From: JAGNGI01 sp035448825
GTDB lineage: Bacteria > Fidelibacterota > UBA2242
Direction: 5' to 3'
Assembly (NCBI GenBank): GCA_035448825.1
Contig: DAOTJS010000023.1
Span: forward strand, 1 to 31,965
DNA: 31,965 bases
The position numbers were made by a program, and so were the translations under genes. How positions within the stretch are numbered: position 1 is the stretch's first letter; each line of letters begins with the position of its first letter. Of the stretch, positions 7,919 to 16,028 are shown in pieces. The notes beneath the pieces are model-generated. The model did not search any database, was not told the origin of the DNA, and worked only from the letters and a program-made list of their open reading frames with translations.

Positions 7919-9241
7919 CTATTCCTGCTCAGGCTCTTCTTCGTTAGTCACATTAAGATAATTGACTTCTTGTTCAGGCGGTAGTTCTTCTTTTTCGCCC
8001 AGCTCGACTTTGGCAATTTTCTCAAACGAATTGGAAATTTTATTGGAAGTCGTATGAATGTCCTTGACGTCTTTTTGAACCGTGTCTATGTGGGCGGATA
8101 ATTTATTCCAGCGATCACGATAGCGACGGAATTCCTCCGACAATTTCATAATTTCCTGCTGAATAATGTCGGCATATTTGCGGCGCTCTATATCACGCAA
8201 GACAAGTTGAACCGTATTCAAAACTGCCATAAAAGTCGTCGGCGAAGTCAACCAAACTCGACGGGAGTGGGCATATTTTATTAAATCGTCATGGTAGGCA
8301 TACAATTCAGCAAAAACCGCTTCCGCCGGGATGAACATAATCGCCTGGTTGGAGGTTTCGCCCGGCAAAATGTACTTATCGGCAATGTCGTCAATCTGCT
8401 TCTTGACGTCAGCTTTGAATAGTTTCGTAGCCGCAATATGTTCAGCTTCGGATAAGTTCTTGTCAATCGAGCGCTTATAATTATCCAGCGTAAATTTGGC
8501 ATCAATCGGTATATTGCCGATTGGCTCCGGCAAAAACAGGATGGCATCCACAGTTTTATCATTACTGAGCGTATATTGAATCTGGAATATTTTATCGTTC
8601 TTTTCACCAAAAATGGCATAGAGAACCTGGTTGAGCTGCACTTCGCCGAAAATGCCCCGGCTTTTCTTATCGCTTAAAATTTCCTGAAGTGAGACGACAT
8701 TAGTCGAGAGGCTTTCGATATTTTTCTGGGCTTCATCAATTTTTGCCAATCGCTCAATCACACTGGTGAATGTCTCATTAGTTTTTTTGAAACCTTCACT
8801 GAGGTTTTCCTGGACTTTATTATTAATCGCATCTAATTTTTCTGCAACATTTTTAGTCAAATGCTCAAAGTCGTCCGACACTGCCTTTTTGAAAGTATCT
8901 TTGAACTGGTTGAAATCTTCAGTTTGTTTTTTACTGGTCTCACCGAGTGATTTGGTGATTTCTACTTGAAAGTTGCCGAATTTTTCGATCATCTCACGAT
9001 TTTTAGTAGAAACATTATCGGTAAATTCGGTGAAACGCTTCTGAACGATGTCCGCCGTCTGGGACTGCATCAACTCTGGAAAAATATTCAACTGCGATTC
9101 CAGGGCAATAATTTTTTCTTTCAAAGCCTCCAGCGCGACATTGTCGGATTGATTCGCCTTTTTTCTTACCATCGTCAGGATAATTACCAGTATACTGATA
9201 ATAACTAAGCCACCAATTATTATTAATAAGTTCGTGTTCAT
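7919..9241 (-). CDS. rmuC: DNA recombination protein RmuC
   Basis: A 440-residue protein with one N-terminal membrane segment (about 4-24), a long coiled coil (about 35-190) and the RmuC domain, seen in GIFGEVQLNQVL, then PIGNIPIDAKFTLDNYK, then ILPGETSNQAIMFIPAEAVFAEL and SPTTFMAVLNTV. RmuC limits recombination at inverted repeats in E. coli; the domain is related to restriction-endonuclease-like nucleases (IPIDAKF contains the D-x-K part). A highly acidic tail (EEEPEQE) ends the protein. The ATG at 9239-9241 has AAGG about 11 nt upstream. The gene lies 12 nt behind tadA and abuts mntP. Confidence 0.95.
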   Translation of the reverse strand: MNTNLLIIIGGLVIISILVIILTMVRKKANQSDNVALEALKEKIIALESQLNIFPELMQSQTADIVQKRFTEFTDNVSTKNREMIEKFGNFQVEITKSLGETSKKQTEDFNQFKDTFKKAVSDDFEHLTKNVAEKLDAINNKVQENLSEGFKKTNETFTSVIERLAKIDEAQKNIESLSTNVVSLQEILSDKKSRGIFGEVQLNQVLYAIFGEKNDKIFQIQYTLSNDKTVDAILFLPEPIGNIPIDAKFTLDNYKRSIDKNLSEAEHIAATKLFKADVKKQIDDIADKYILPGETSNQAIMFIPAEAVFAELYAYHDDLIKYAHSRRVWLTSPTTFMAVLNTVQLVLRDIERRKYADIIQQEIMKLSEEFRRYRDRWNKLSAHIDTVQKDVKDIHTTSNKISNSFEKIAKVELGEKEELPPEQEVNYLNVTNEEEPEQE

Positions 9242-9253
9242 AAATACTGCCTT

Positions 9254-9727
9254 TTAATTATCTGCCATACGGATTTTATTGAAAAATGAATTTAATAGAG
9301 CCCGGCATATTTCGGCCTTGACCCCGCCCTTGACCATGGCTCTATGATTCAGCAGGTTTTGGTCGCAAAGGTTTTCGACCGAACCGCACATTCCGGCTGC
9401 ATCGTCATAGGCGCCGAAAACGACTCGCGGAATTCTGGCATTCAGAATAGCACCGGCACACATCGGACAGGGTTCCAGGGTAACATATAAAGTACAATCC
9501 TCCAACTGCCAGGAATCTAAAAAAGTCGCCGCGGAAGTGATTGCCAACATTTCAGCATGGGCGGTCGGGTCTTTCAAGCATTCCCGTTGATTATGACCTT
9601 TGCCGATGATTTTATCGGCGTGAACGATGATGGCTCCGACAGGTATTTCACCGGCATCTAGCGCCTTTTCGGCCTCCTTTATCGCGAAATCCATCCAATA
9701 TTCATCGGAATTCACAATCAAACCCAT
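9254..9727 (-). CDS. tadA: tRNA-specific adenosine(34) deaminase
   Basis: A 157-residue zinc deaminase that converts A34 to inosine in tRNA-Arg(ACG). The zinc and proton-shuttle motif is HAE (His57, Glu59) in DPTAHAEML; PCPMCAGAI supplies Cys87 and Cys90. The start at 9725-9727 (MGLIVNSDEYWMDFA) matches the family; the same frame stays open for 78 more codons upstream, but that extension has no similarity to TadA and runs through an intergenic repeat hairpin, so it was trimmed. First gene of the likely operon tadA-rmuC-mntP-DUF402. Confidence 0.94.
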   Translation of the reverse strand: MGLIVNSDEYWMDFAIKEAEKALDAGEIPVGAIIVHADKIIGKGHNQRECLKDPTAHAEMLAITSAATFLDSWQLEDCTLYVTLEPCPMCAGAILNARIPRVVFGAYDDAAGMCGSVENLCDQNLLNHRAMVKGGVKAEICRALLNSFFNKIRMADN

Positions 9728-9853
9728 AATAAAATTTAAATAAACTTTCCGACGAAAAATAACCATATCCAGACTTTCACCGATTTTTTTAGTAAAATGC
9801 CAATTAATTGGAATACGATTTACCTCTTGCCTGCTATCGAGTTTTTTTCTATC

Positions 9854-9881
9854 CAAAAAGACACGAGGGCACGGAAACGAG
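9854..9881 (+). repeat. CACAAAG-type dispersed repeat, diverged copy
   Basis: Contains AAAGACACGAGGGCACGG, the same period-of-about-eight purine/CAC pattern as the copies at 9951, 10036 and 10214. Confidence 0.4.
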
Positions 9882-9908
9882 GTTAAGGTCGAGAAAAGAG
9901 AAAATGTA

Positions 9909-9929
9909 GGTCGAGTTGCCAACTCGACC
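9909..9929. repeat. Perfect short palindrome upstream of tadA
   Basis: Arms GGTCGAGTT and AACTCGACC form a 9-bp perfect stem around a GCC loop. There is no adjacent T-run, so it is not a typical intrinsic terminator; it looks like an intergenic repeat hairpin. Confidence 0.6.
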
Positions 9930-9950
9930 AGTGGTGATTGGAAAAGCCTT

Positions 9951-9983
9951 TTGAACCACAAAGGCTCTAAGACACAAAGCGCC
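9951..9983 (+). repeat. CACAAAG-type dispersed repeat
   Basis: Contains AACCACAAAGGCTCTAAG followed by ACACAAAGCGCC. It closely matches the reverse strand of 17562-17588 (ACCACAAAGACACTAAGG, then CTCTAAG). Confidence 0.6.
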
Positions 9984-10035
9984 CTTGACTTAAGGCGGCG
10001 CCTGATGACTTGAGTTAATCACAACGAAAGCATTT

Positions 10036-10059
10036 TTTACCACAGAGGGCACAGAGAAT
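10036..10059 (+). repeat. CACAGAG variant of the CACAAAG-type repeat
   Basis: Contains ACCACAGAGGGCACAGAG. It has the same spacing as the CACAAAG copies with A to G changes. Confidence 0.5.
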
Positions 10060-10213
10060 ATGAGGGTTTCTATGTAAGTAAATTTCGAATATAAAATTCC
10101 AATGTTCTAAGTAAAAAATTTACACATCGCCAGACTGTCCTTACTTTATATTTTGGTAATTTGGATTTTGGAATTTTATTTACATAGTTCTTAGCGAACT
10201 TGGTGGCTTTATC

Positions 10214-10243
10214 TTTTAACCACAAAGACACGAAGGCGCGAAG
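10214..10243 (+). repeat. CACAAAG-type dispersed repeat
   Basis: Contains TTAACCACAAAGACACGA followed by AGGCGCGAAG. This is the least diverged copy in the window. Confidence 0.6.
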
Positions 10244-10431
10244 ATTTTTGCCCTATTTTAGTATAACTTGATATTCAAGAAGATATGCTTTCTCCAAGCT
10301 AATTTTGGTGGAGAATTCTGAACCATAGTCTTTGATTAATTGCCTCTTTTTCCGTATAATTCGACCGTAAAAATTTGAAAATTCGATTAATCTTTTGGTA
10401 GTAATATTTCATTTTCGACGTTTTACATACC

Positions 10432-10473
10432 AAACCAATTTAACCTGCCTGCGGCGGGTCGGAAATTGGTTTT
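10432..10473 (+). repeat. AAACCAATT inverted repeat, copy 1
   Basis: A 42-bp intergenic element with arms AAACCAATTT and AAATTGGTTT around a GC-rich centre (CCTGCCTGCGGCGGGTCGG). It lies 40 bp upstream of suhB. Read in this orientation its centre matches copies 2 and 3 read on the minus strand. Confidence 0.75.
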
Positions 10474-10514
10474 GACGCATGCTAACTTGAAAATAAATTG
10501 TTAAGGAAAGCATA

Positions 10515-11303
10515 ATGGACAACTCGCAATTGCAACAGAAATTATCAGCGACGGCTTTAAATGCCGCTCTCGAGGCTGGCAAAATTCTCAAACAAAAAGT
10601 CAATACCGCCTTGAAAATTGACTATAAGGGGCGCGTCAACCTAATAACCGAAGCCGATCGTATGTCTGAAAAAACTATTATTGAAACAATCCGCCGTCAA
10701 TTTCCTGAACATCAGATTCTATCTGAAGAGAGCCCATTGATAGAAACTTCTTCCGATTACAAATGGATCATAGACCCGCTGGACGGCACAACCAATTTTG
10801 TGCACGGCTTTGCCTTCTTTTCCGTTTCAATTGGGCTGGAATATCAAAAAGAATTGTTATTAGGCGTTGTTCACGCTCCTTTACTGGGCGAGACTTTTAC
10901 CGCTTTTAAAAATCAAGGCGCATTTCTCAATGGACAACCGATTCGAGTTTCGCAGAACAAGAAACTTTCCGATAGTCTATTAGCTACCGGTTTCCCTTAT
11001 GAGAATAATACCACTTTTCAGCGCAACTTCGATCTTTTCCGGAGGATATATCCACTTACTCAAGGTGTTCGACGCGTCGGTTCGGCGGCAGTTGATTTGT
11101 GTTATACCGCCTGTGGCCGCTTCGATGGATTCTGGGAATTGGATTTAAACGCCTGGGACGTGGCGGCTGGAGCGCTTATCGTTCAGGAAGCCGGTGGAAA
11201 AACAGTGAATATGGACGGCTCGGATTTTTCAGTTTATGCCCGCCAGTGTTTGGCAACGAACGGTTTAATCGAAGCCGAATTATTGCCGATTTTCAAAGAA
11301 TAA
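10515..11303 (+). CDS. suhB: Inositol-1-monophosphatase family protein
   Basis: A 262-residue Mg-dependent phosphatase of the IMPase family. The metal-binding set is visible: Glu71/Glu72 (SEES), DPLDGTTNF at 87-95, and WDVAAG at 214-219. Family members dephosphorylate inositol monophosphates; bacterial SuhB also acts with the rRNA transcription antitermination complex, and other paralogues act on fructose-1,6-bisphosphate or PAP, so substrate is not fixed by the motifs. The ATG at 10515 has AAGGA about 9 nt upstream. The gene ends 3 nt from the stop codon of a convergent gene, leaving no room for a terminator between them. Confidence 0.93.
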   Translation: MDNSQLQQKLSATALNAALEAGKILKQKVNTALKIDYKGRVNLITEADRMSEKTIIETIRRQFPEHQILSEESPLIETSSDYKWIIDPLDGTTNFVHGFAFFSVSIGLEYQKELLLGVVHAPLLGETFTAFKNQGAFLNGQPIRVSQNKKLSDSLLATGFPYENNTTFQRNFDLFRRIYPLTQGVRRVGSAAVDLCYTACGRFDGFWELDLNAWDVAAGALIVQEAGGKTVNMDGSDFSVYARQCLATNGLIEAELLPIFKE

Positions 11304-11306
11304 ATT

Positions 11307-12560
11307 CTAATCAGTCACACCGGTCGGCTCATTTTTCCGAATAGCAACTTCATGGATTACGCGCTGGGAAGCGCGCAAAACTGTCAGTGTAACGTTCGGC
11401 AGATTTAATTTTTCACCGGGACGCGGAATTTTTTGCAAGTGAGTAATAATAAGCCCGCCAATCGTTTCGTAGTCGCCTTCCGGTAAATTCAGTCCAAATT
11501 TGTCATTTAGCTCCTGAATTTCCATTTTGCCGGAGGCAATAATCGTCCCGTCCTTCTGAATTTTATAGCGAAGACGAACCTGGTCATATTCATCTTCTAA
11601 TTTGCCGACCACCTCTTCCAGAATATCTTCAATCGTCACAATGCCCTCTGCTCCGCCATATTCGTCAACAATTATCGCCATATTATTGCCGCTTTTTTTC
11701 ATTTGCTCGAACAAAACATGGATACTCATATTAGGCGGGACATAAAAAGCTGGACGAATGAATCCCCTGATTGGGTTATTATTATTTTCACCAATGACAT
11801 CAAAACTATTCAATATGCCAATAATATTGTCAACCCGCTCCCGATACACCGGCAAACGGCGATGCTTACTTTCGGAAATAATTTGCACCGCTTCCTGAAC
11901 AATGGCGTCTTCTGGCAAAGCAGTGACTTGAATTAGTGGTACCATAACATCTTCAGCCTTTTTTTCTTTGAATGATAAAAGTCGGCCGATCATTTTGCGT
12001 TCGTTTGGGTCAACATTAGTCTTATCGCTTATTTTCATCAAGATTTTAAGTTCTTCCTTACTGATAAATGGTAATTTATGGCTAAGTTCGCCGCCAAGTG
12101 CGGTGGTGATATAAGAGGCGATTCCCGAAAACAATCGAACCAAAGGCGTCAGTATTAGAGACATTATCCTTAATGGACGAGCAATTTTCGGGGCAATCAC
12201 GTCGGCATATTGTTGAAAAATACTTTTTGGAACGATTTCGGCAAAAATCCAGTTGATTAAACTCATACAGAAAATTGCGACGAATACACCGGCGCCTTGC
12301 AAATATTTATAGCTCAAAGCCGTTGCCAGCATCGTACTGGTCACGGTGCAAATATTCGTGCCGATTATAGTCGTTCCTAAAACCCATTCCGGTTGCTTTA
12401 GAAGGCTAGCGACCAATTTGGCATCTTTTTGTCCCCTTTTAGCATTATGTCGCAAGCTAATCCGATCCACTGAAACCAGCGCCATTTCCGAACCGGAGAA
12501 AAACCCTTCCCCCAGAACACAAACTGCAATGATCAGAATCGCTAAACCCGTCGGTATCAT
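11307..12560 (-). CDS. CNNM/CorC-type membrane protein (DUF21-CBS-CorC_HlyC), second of a tandem pair
   Basis: A 417-residue protein: an N-terminal DUF21 membrane domain (about 1-180, GFFSGSEMALVSVD near the start, then several hydrophobic segments), a CBS pair (about 195-320, including AEDVMVPLIQVTALPED and IIVDEYGGAEGIVTIEDILEEVVGKLEDE), and a C-terminal CorC_HlyC domain (about 335-415, LPEGDYETIGGLII). Characterised relatives (CorB/CorC, CNNM) export or regulate magnesium; older annotations as hemolysins are misleading. Its ATG overlaps the stop of the upstream paralogue by 4 nt (ATGA), so the two are translated in a coupled way. Confidence 0.93.
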   Translation of the reverse strand: MIPTGLAILIIAVCVLGEGFFSGSEMALVSVDRISLRHNAKRGQKDAKLVASLLKQPEWVLGTTIIGTNICTVTSTMLATALSYKYLQGAGVFVAIFCMSLINWIFAEIVPKSIFQQYADVIAPKIARPLRIMSLILTPLVRLFSGIASYITTALGGELSHKLPFISKEELKILMKISDKTNVDPNERKMIGRLLSFKEKKAEDVMVPLIQVTALPEDAIVQEAVQIISESKHRRLPVYRERVDNIIGILNSFDVIGENNNNPIRGFIRPAFYVPPNMSIHVLFEQMKKSGNNMAIIVDEYGGAEGIVTIEDILEEVVGKLEDEYDQVRLRYKIQKDGTIIASGKMEIQELNDKFGLNLPEGDYETIGGLIITHLQKIPRPGEKLNLPNVTLTVLRASQRVIHEVAIRKNEPTGVTD

Positions 12561-13816
12561 AATCTTTTCACCAGCAAGATTTCGATCCGGTTATTTTCGA
12601 TTTTCTCGACGGTGAATTGCCAGCTGTCGTAAATCCTTTGAGCGTTAACAGCCGGTAATTCATCAAATAAACTGGAGACAAATCCACCGATAGTTTCAAA
12701 TTCATCTACCGGAATGCAGGCTTTTAATAATTCGTTGAAACGGGTTATCGGCAAAGTTCCACGTACTCGATAGATTTGATCGTTAATTTTCTCAAATTCC
12801 TCTTTTTTTACTTCAAATTCATCTGAAATCTCACCGAAAATTTCCTCCAGTAAATCCTCAATGGTTATCAAGCCCTGCACTTTGCCGTCTTCATCCCGAA
12901 CGATAGCCATTGAAATTCGCTTACTTTGAAAAACATGGAATAATTCATCTACTCGCTTAGTTTTGGGTACAAAAAACGGTGGACGCAGAAGATTTCGAAG
13001 ATTCCCCGGCGTAGCTTCGCTATCCGTAGCATTTACCGAAATGCCAACCAGATCAGTAGCAAACAATATTCCGATAATATTATCAGGACTATCTTCATAA
13101 ATCGGAACCTTAGATATATGCCTATTCTTGATTGCGACGACAATTTCCGGTAGAGGCATATTGACCGGCAAACTAAAAATTAAACTGCGCGGTGTCATAA
13201 CATCGGCGGCAATCAAATCACCAAAATCGAAAACATTGGAAATCATTTCGCTTTCATCGGAATCAATAACGCCTTCTTTTTCGCTGTCTTCCAGCAATGA
13301 CCGAATGACATCCTCGGTCAAAATATTTTCACGCTGGTTTACATCTGATACAACCAGGTTGACGATTCGGTCGGAAATATTCCTGATAAACCAGCGGATT
13401 GGCGTAAAAATTACCATAATTTGCGAAAGCGGTCGGGCAATTTTTAAGGACAATCGTTCGTTATTCTTGATAGCCAGGGTCTTAGGCGTTATTTCACCCA
13501 GCAACAGAACTAATGGCAAGGCAATTAAATAATTCGCCCACGGTAAAACCGTTCCGGCAATCTGGATAACAATCAGGGTAAACAAAGATGAAAAACAAAT
13601 ATTTACGAATTCATTACCCAGCAGAATCGTGATAATCAGCGCGCGGGGTGTATTAAGAAGATCATTGATGATTTTACCATGGGCGGGATTGCTCGCTTGA
13701 ATTTTCTCCCGCTGGACTTTCGATAATGAAAAAAGAGCCGTTTCCGAGCTGGAAAAGAATCCGGATAACCCCAGCAAAATAATCAGTATAATTATTTCAA
13801 TCGTAACCAAAACCAC
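12557..13816 (-). CDS. CNNM/CorC-type membrane protein (DUF21-CBS-CorC_HlyC), first of a tandem pair
   Basis: A 419-residue paralogue with the same architecture: DUF21 membrane domain (GLSGFFSSSETALFSLSK near residue 15-32), CBS pair (AADVMTPRSLIFSLP, then IVRDEDGKVQGLITIEDLLEEIFGEISDE) and CorC_HlyC domain (IPVDEFETIGGFVSSLFDELP). The start is GTG at 13814-13816; no strong Shine-Dalgarno precedes it, but the N-terminus aligns with the family. The two proteins are clearly diverged rather than a recent duplication, and may act as a heteromer, as in Bacteroidota where a GldE-like member accompanies another (inference). The likely role is Mg or other divalent cation efflux in the cytoplasmic membrane. 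Confidence 0.92.
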   Translation of the reverse strand: MVLVTIEIIILIILLGLSGFFSSSETALFSLSKVQREKIQASNPAHGKIINDLLNTPRALIITILLGNEFVNICFSSLFTLIVIQIAGTVLPWANYLIALPLVLLLGEITPKTLAIKNNERLSLKIARPLSQIMVIFTPIRWFIRNISDRIVNLVVSDVNQRENILTEDVIRSLLEDSEKEGVIDSDESEMISNVFDFGDLIAADVMTPRSLIFSLPVNMPLPEIVVAIKNRHISKVPIYEDSPDNIIGILFATDLVGISVNATDSEATPGNLRNLLRPPFFVPKTKRVDELFHVFQSKRISMAIVRDEDGKVQGLITIEDLLEEIFGEISDEFEVKKEEFEKINDQIYRVRGTLPITRFNELLKACIPVDEFETIGGFVSSLFDELPAVNAQRIYDSWQFTVEKIENNRIEILLVKRL

Positions 13817-13920
13817 AAATTAATATAATAAATCCGTAAGAAATAAAATACCGACCAGAAAATAATCAGGACTTTCCCCAATTATCTAGAATATTGAACT
13901 TTTGCGAGGTAGGAATAGCC

Positions 13921-13962
13921 AAACCAATTTCCGCCACGTCACAGGCAGGGCTAAATTGGTTT
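13921..13962 (-). repeat. AAACCAATT inverted repeat, copy 2
   Basis: Arms AAACCAATTT and TAAATTGGTTT flank a GC-rich centre. Read on the minus strand it aligns with copies 1 and 3 (CCAATTTAGCCCTGCCTG, then GGAAATTGG). It lies about 100 bp upstream of the first CNNM/CorC gene. Confidence 0.75.
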
Positions 13963-13983
13963 CGGCACATCTCGATAAGCGTA

Positions 13984-14064
13984 TTTTTAGACAAGATTAA
14001 CTCCGAAGGCTCCGGAGGAGTCTCAGAAGAGAGAGTCCCGCTCGGCGGGACCAGATTATTTTTT
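13984..14064 (+). repeat. Direct repeat unit A with GC-rich hairpin and T-run
   Basis: Begins TTTTTAGACAAGATTAAC, continues TCCGAAGGCTCCGGAGGAG and ends with the hairpin at 14035-14051 followed by a T-rich run. Unit B at 14104-14160 repeats the beginning and the end with a shorter middle. Confidence 0.6.
14035..14051 (+). terminator. Terminator-like hairpin with no upstream plus-strand gene
   Basis: GTCCCGCTCGGCGGGAC forms a 7-bp GC stem with a three-base loop and is followed within 4 bases by a T-rich tract (ATTATTTTTT). By shape it is an intrinsic terminator on the plus strand, but the nearest plus-strand gene upstream is suhB, separated by two minus-strand genes. It is more likely part of a repeat element; a more diverged version is in unit B. 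Confidence 0.35.
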
Positions 14065-14103
14065 GATAATGAATAATGGGCAAGGTGATGTAAAATGGCT
14101 GAG

Positions 14104-14160
14104 TTTATTAGACAAAATTAATTCTGAAGGCGTCCCTCTCGGCAGGACAAGATTTTTTTT
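14104..14160 (+). repeat. Direct repeat unit B
   Basis: TTTATTAGACAAAATTAATT, then CTGAAGGCGTCCCTCTCGGC, then AGGACAAGA and eight T. It matches unit A at both ends with a short internal deletion of the CCGGAGGAG portion. Confidence 0.6.
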
Positions 14161-14309
14161 ACCTTTTTCTCATACCGCGTTAAGGTTTTGTAGAGATCAT
14201 TAAGTCAAAAAATTTATTCCCAGGATGGGATAGAGAAGTCTACCTTACCACAAATAAACATAGGAAATATTCGGGGTTTCCCTGGTAAATAATCATTCCA
14301 GTCTAAATT

Positions 14310-15803
14310 CTAATAGTAGAGATTTAGCGATAGTCCGATATTATTACCTGCCAGGTCCATTTGTGAAATGTCGGCGTCTTTAAAGCGTTGGGTGGCTTTA
14401 TTATCAACATTCATCAATTTGTAATTCATACTACAATGATTCCAGTCAAATGCTAATCCGAGGAATTTAAACGGACGGAGCTCGGCGCCAACTCCATACA
14501 TTAAACCCCAGCTGTGAAAAATTGGACCGTTGAACAATTCATTATCTTCAACCGCATCTATGATTAACACATCATATCCGAATCCGACATTGAAATAAGG
14601 ATAAAATAAAGGAAAACGAATCGGCGCTAAACGCAGGTTCAAATGCACCGTCGGCATCCAGAATATTAATGCAGGATCCGAGTAAGTGCCGTCGAAATTC
14701 TTAATCCATTGCGTAAAATTACCACGATAAATGCCCAGCCCGAAATCGAATCCGACTGCTTCGTCTGACTGCCTCAAGTTGGATAACTCGACGCCTGAAA
14801 GACTTTCGATCTCGTCGAAAACGTATGCTTCGGGTTGTCTCCGATGAAAAAGTTCATACCCTTCCGCCATTTTGGCATTCATTAGCCGCACTTGTTTGTT
14901 GATTTTATCAACATTATGAAAATCGGAATAACGAATTTTAAAACCTGTTTTGAATTGACGTTTCGGCTTTTCGGCTACATTCTTCCTAACCGGTTGGGGT
15001 TTTTTTGAAAGAGCCACATTAATTTCCAGGACTTGATCCTTTTTTATATCGTAATAATGTTCCCATTTCTCATAACCTTCATTGATTATGGTCAATTTAT
15101 GAGTGATATTTGGAACGATTTCAACCTCTATGGGAGCGATGCCATAGTAGAGATCATCTACAAACACTGAAGCGCCCCAGGGTTGAGTGCTTATTTTGAA
15201 GGCAGATTTTTTACCTTTTACTTCTTTAGTCGGTTGCTCAAGACCGGAAATCTGACGGGCTACAGCTGGAATTGCCTCGGTCAAAACCGTTCCAAGCGTT
15301 CCCTCAATGTCTTCAATAGCCGTCGCTTCAATCTGGCTGGTTTCGACATCAATTAATCGGACACTCACCGAATAAATTTCGCCGACTTTACTGACGCAAC
15401 CGGCGATAATTTTCCTGACGCCTACAATTTTGCCGACTTCGACAACACATTCATCGGAAGTACACCCACTCATCTGAAATTCCATTTCATCCAAAATCCT
15501 GTTCATTTTATCACGTTCCATAACTAGGAAAATGCCAGCATTGAAAAGCTCAATTCGCAAGCGATCAGTCAGTGCTTTTGCTTCCGCCGCAGAAACTCCA
15601 TTGGCATCTAATTCCATAACTGCGATGGCGATTTTTTCCGATTCTGGAATGTTGGAAGGTTCAATTCGAGTTCCCTTAGTCCAAATGGTTTCCTCACTAG
15701 CATTTAATTTGTATTTACTATCACCATATTCCTGAGATTCGGCCGGTTCCAATAAGAAAAAAACCAATGCCGTTACTAAAATTAAGCTAGTTATATTGAA
15801 CAT
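14310..15803 (-). CDS. Secreted CsgG/TolB-like + PEGA domain protein with C-terminal barrel-like region
   Basis: A 497-residue exported protein. Residues 1-23 are a signal peptide. Residues about 57-185 resemble the CsgG/TolB-like N-terminal fold (IAIAVMELDANGVSAAEAKAL, ELFNAGIFLVMERDKMNRIL, then SGCTSDECVVEVGKIVGVRK with a Cys113/Cys119 pair, then VRLIDVETSQI). Residues about 202-268 are a PEGA domain (FKISTQPWGASVFVDDLYYG). The rest (about 280-497) is aromatic and alternating, like an outer-membrane beta-barrel ending in LNLYY. The ATG at 15801-15803 was chosen because GAGGG lies 4 nt upstream; a longer frame from TTG at 15821 would add six residues. The function is unknown; a cell-envelope role is inferred. 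Confidence 0.85.
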   Translation of the reverse strand: MFNITSLILVTALVFFLLEPAESQEYGDSKYKLNASEETIWTKGTRIEPSNIPESEKIAIAVMELDANGVSAAEAKALTDRLRIELFNAGIFLVMERDKMNRILDEMEFQMSGCTSDECVVEVGKIVGVRKIIAGCVSKVGEIYSVSVRLIDVETSQIEATAIEDIEGTLGTVLTEAIPAVARQISGLEQPTKEVKGKKSAFKISTQPWGASVFVDDLYYGIAPIEVEIVPNITHKLTIINEGYEKWEHYYDIKKDQVLEINVALSKKPQPVRKNVAEKPKRQFKTGFKIRYSDFHNVDKINKQVRLMNAKMAEGYELFHRRQPEAYVFDEIESLSGVELSNLRQSDEAVGFDFGLGIYRGNFTQWIKNFDGTYSDPALIFWMPTVHLNLRLAPIRFPLFYPYFNVGFGYDVLIIDAVEDNELFNGPIFHSWGLMYGVGAELRPFKFLGLAFDWNHCSMNYKLMNVDNKATQRFKDADISQMDLAGNNIGLSLNLYY

Positions 15804-15807
15804 CTCT

Positions 15808-15812
15808 CCCTC
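15808..15812 (-). promoter_or_regulatory. Ribosome binding site deciding the start of the CsgG/PEGA gene
   Basis: GAGGG on the minus strand, 4 nt before the ATG at 15803-15801, supports that ATG rather than the TTG 18 nt further upstream. Confidence 0.7.
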
Positions 15813-16028
15813 ATAAACCAATCGTATATCCTCTTAATTTTTCCGGGTAATATAACCGCAATCGGTATTTGTAGATATGATATTTCTCACACTTTTTACT
15901 ACTATGATTTATCAAATCTCGAGATTATTTCGATTGTAATTAATCGCTTCCGGCCCCTAATCCAAAAAATCTCAGATTAGACATTTATAACCTACTGCCT
16001 CTTTTATTCTGAATACTATTGGCAATAT

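Larger units (their letters stand above)
9728..10514. other. Gene-free 790-bp interval rich in short dispersed repeats
   Basis: This interval separates divergent tadA (minus) and suhB (plus). It holds four CACAAAG/CACAGAG-type repeats, a nine-base-pair stem hairpin at 9909-9929 and one copy of the AAACCAATT inverted repeat at 10432-10473. No gene, tRNA or structured RNA family was recognised. The promoters of both flanking genes must lie here, but no sigma-factor boxes stand out. Confidence 0.7.
13817..14309. other. Gene-free 490-bp interval with repeats
   Basis: The interval contains copy 2 of the AAACCAATT inverted repeat and two direct repeat units (13984-14064 and 14104-14160). It lies between the starts of the CNNM/CorC pair and the end of the CsgG/PEGA gene, all on the minus strand. 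A 60-codon plus-strand frame at 13894-14076 runs through the repeats and is not credible as a gene. Confidence 0.7.

Noticed and set aside
9728..9961. 78-codon N-terminal extension of tadA in the same frame
   Set aside because: The family start lies at 9727; the extension shows no family similarity and passes through a repeat palindrome and the CACAAAG-type repeats.
13894..14076. 60-codon plus-strand ORF
   Set aside because: It runs entirely through two repeat families and has no ribosome binding site.
15960..15990. TAATC/GATTA inverted repeat downstream of the Ycf48-like gene
   Set aside because: Five- to six-base arms with a long loop are expected by chance in AT-rich DNA.
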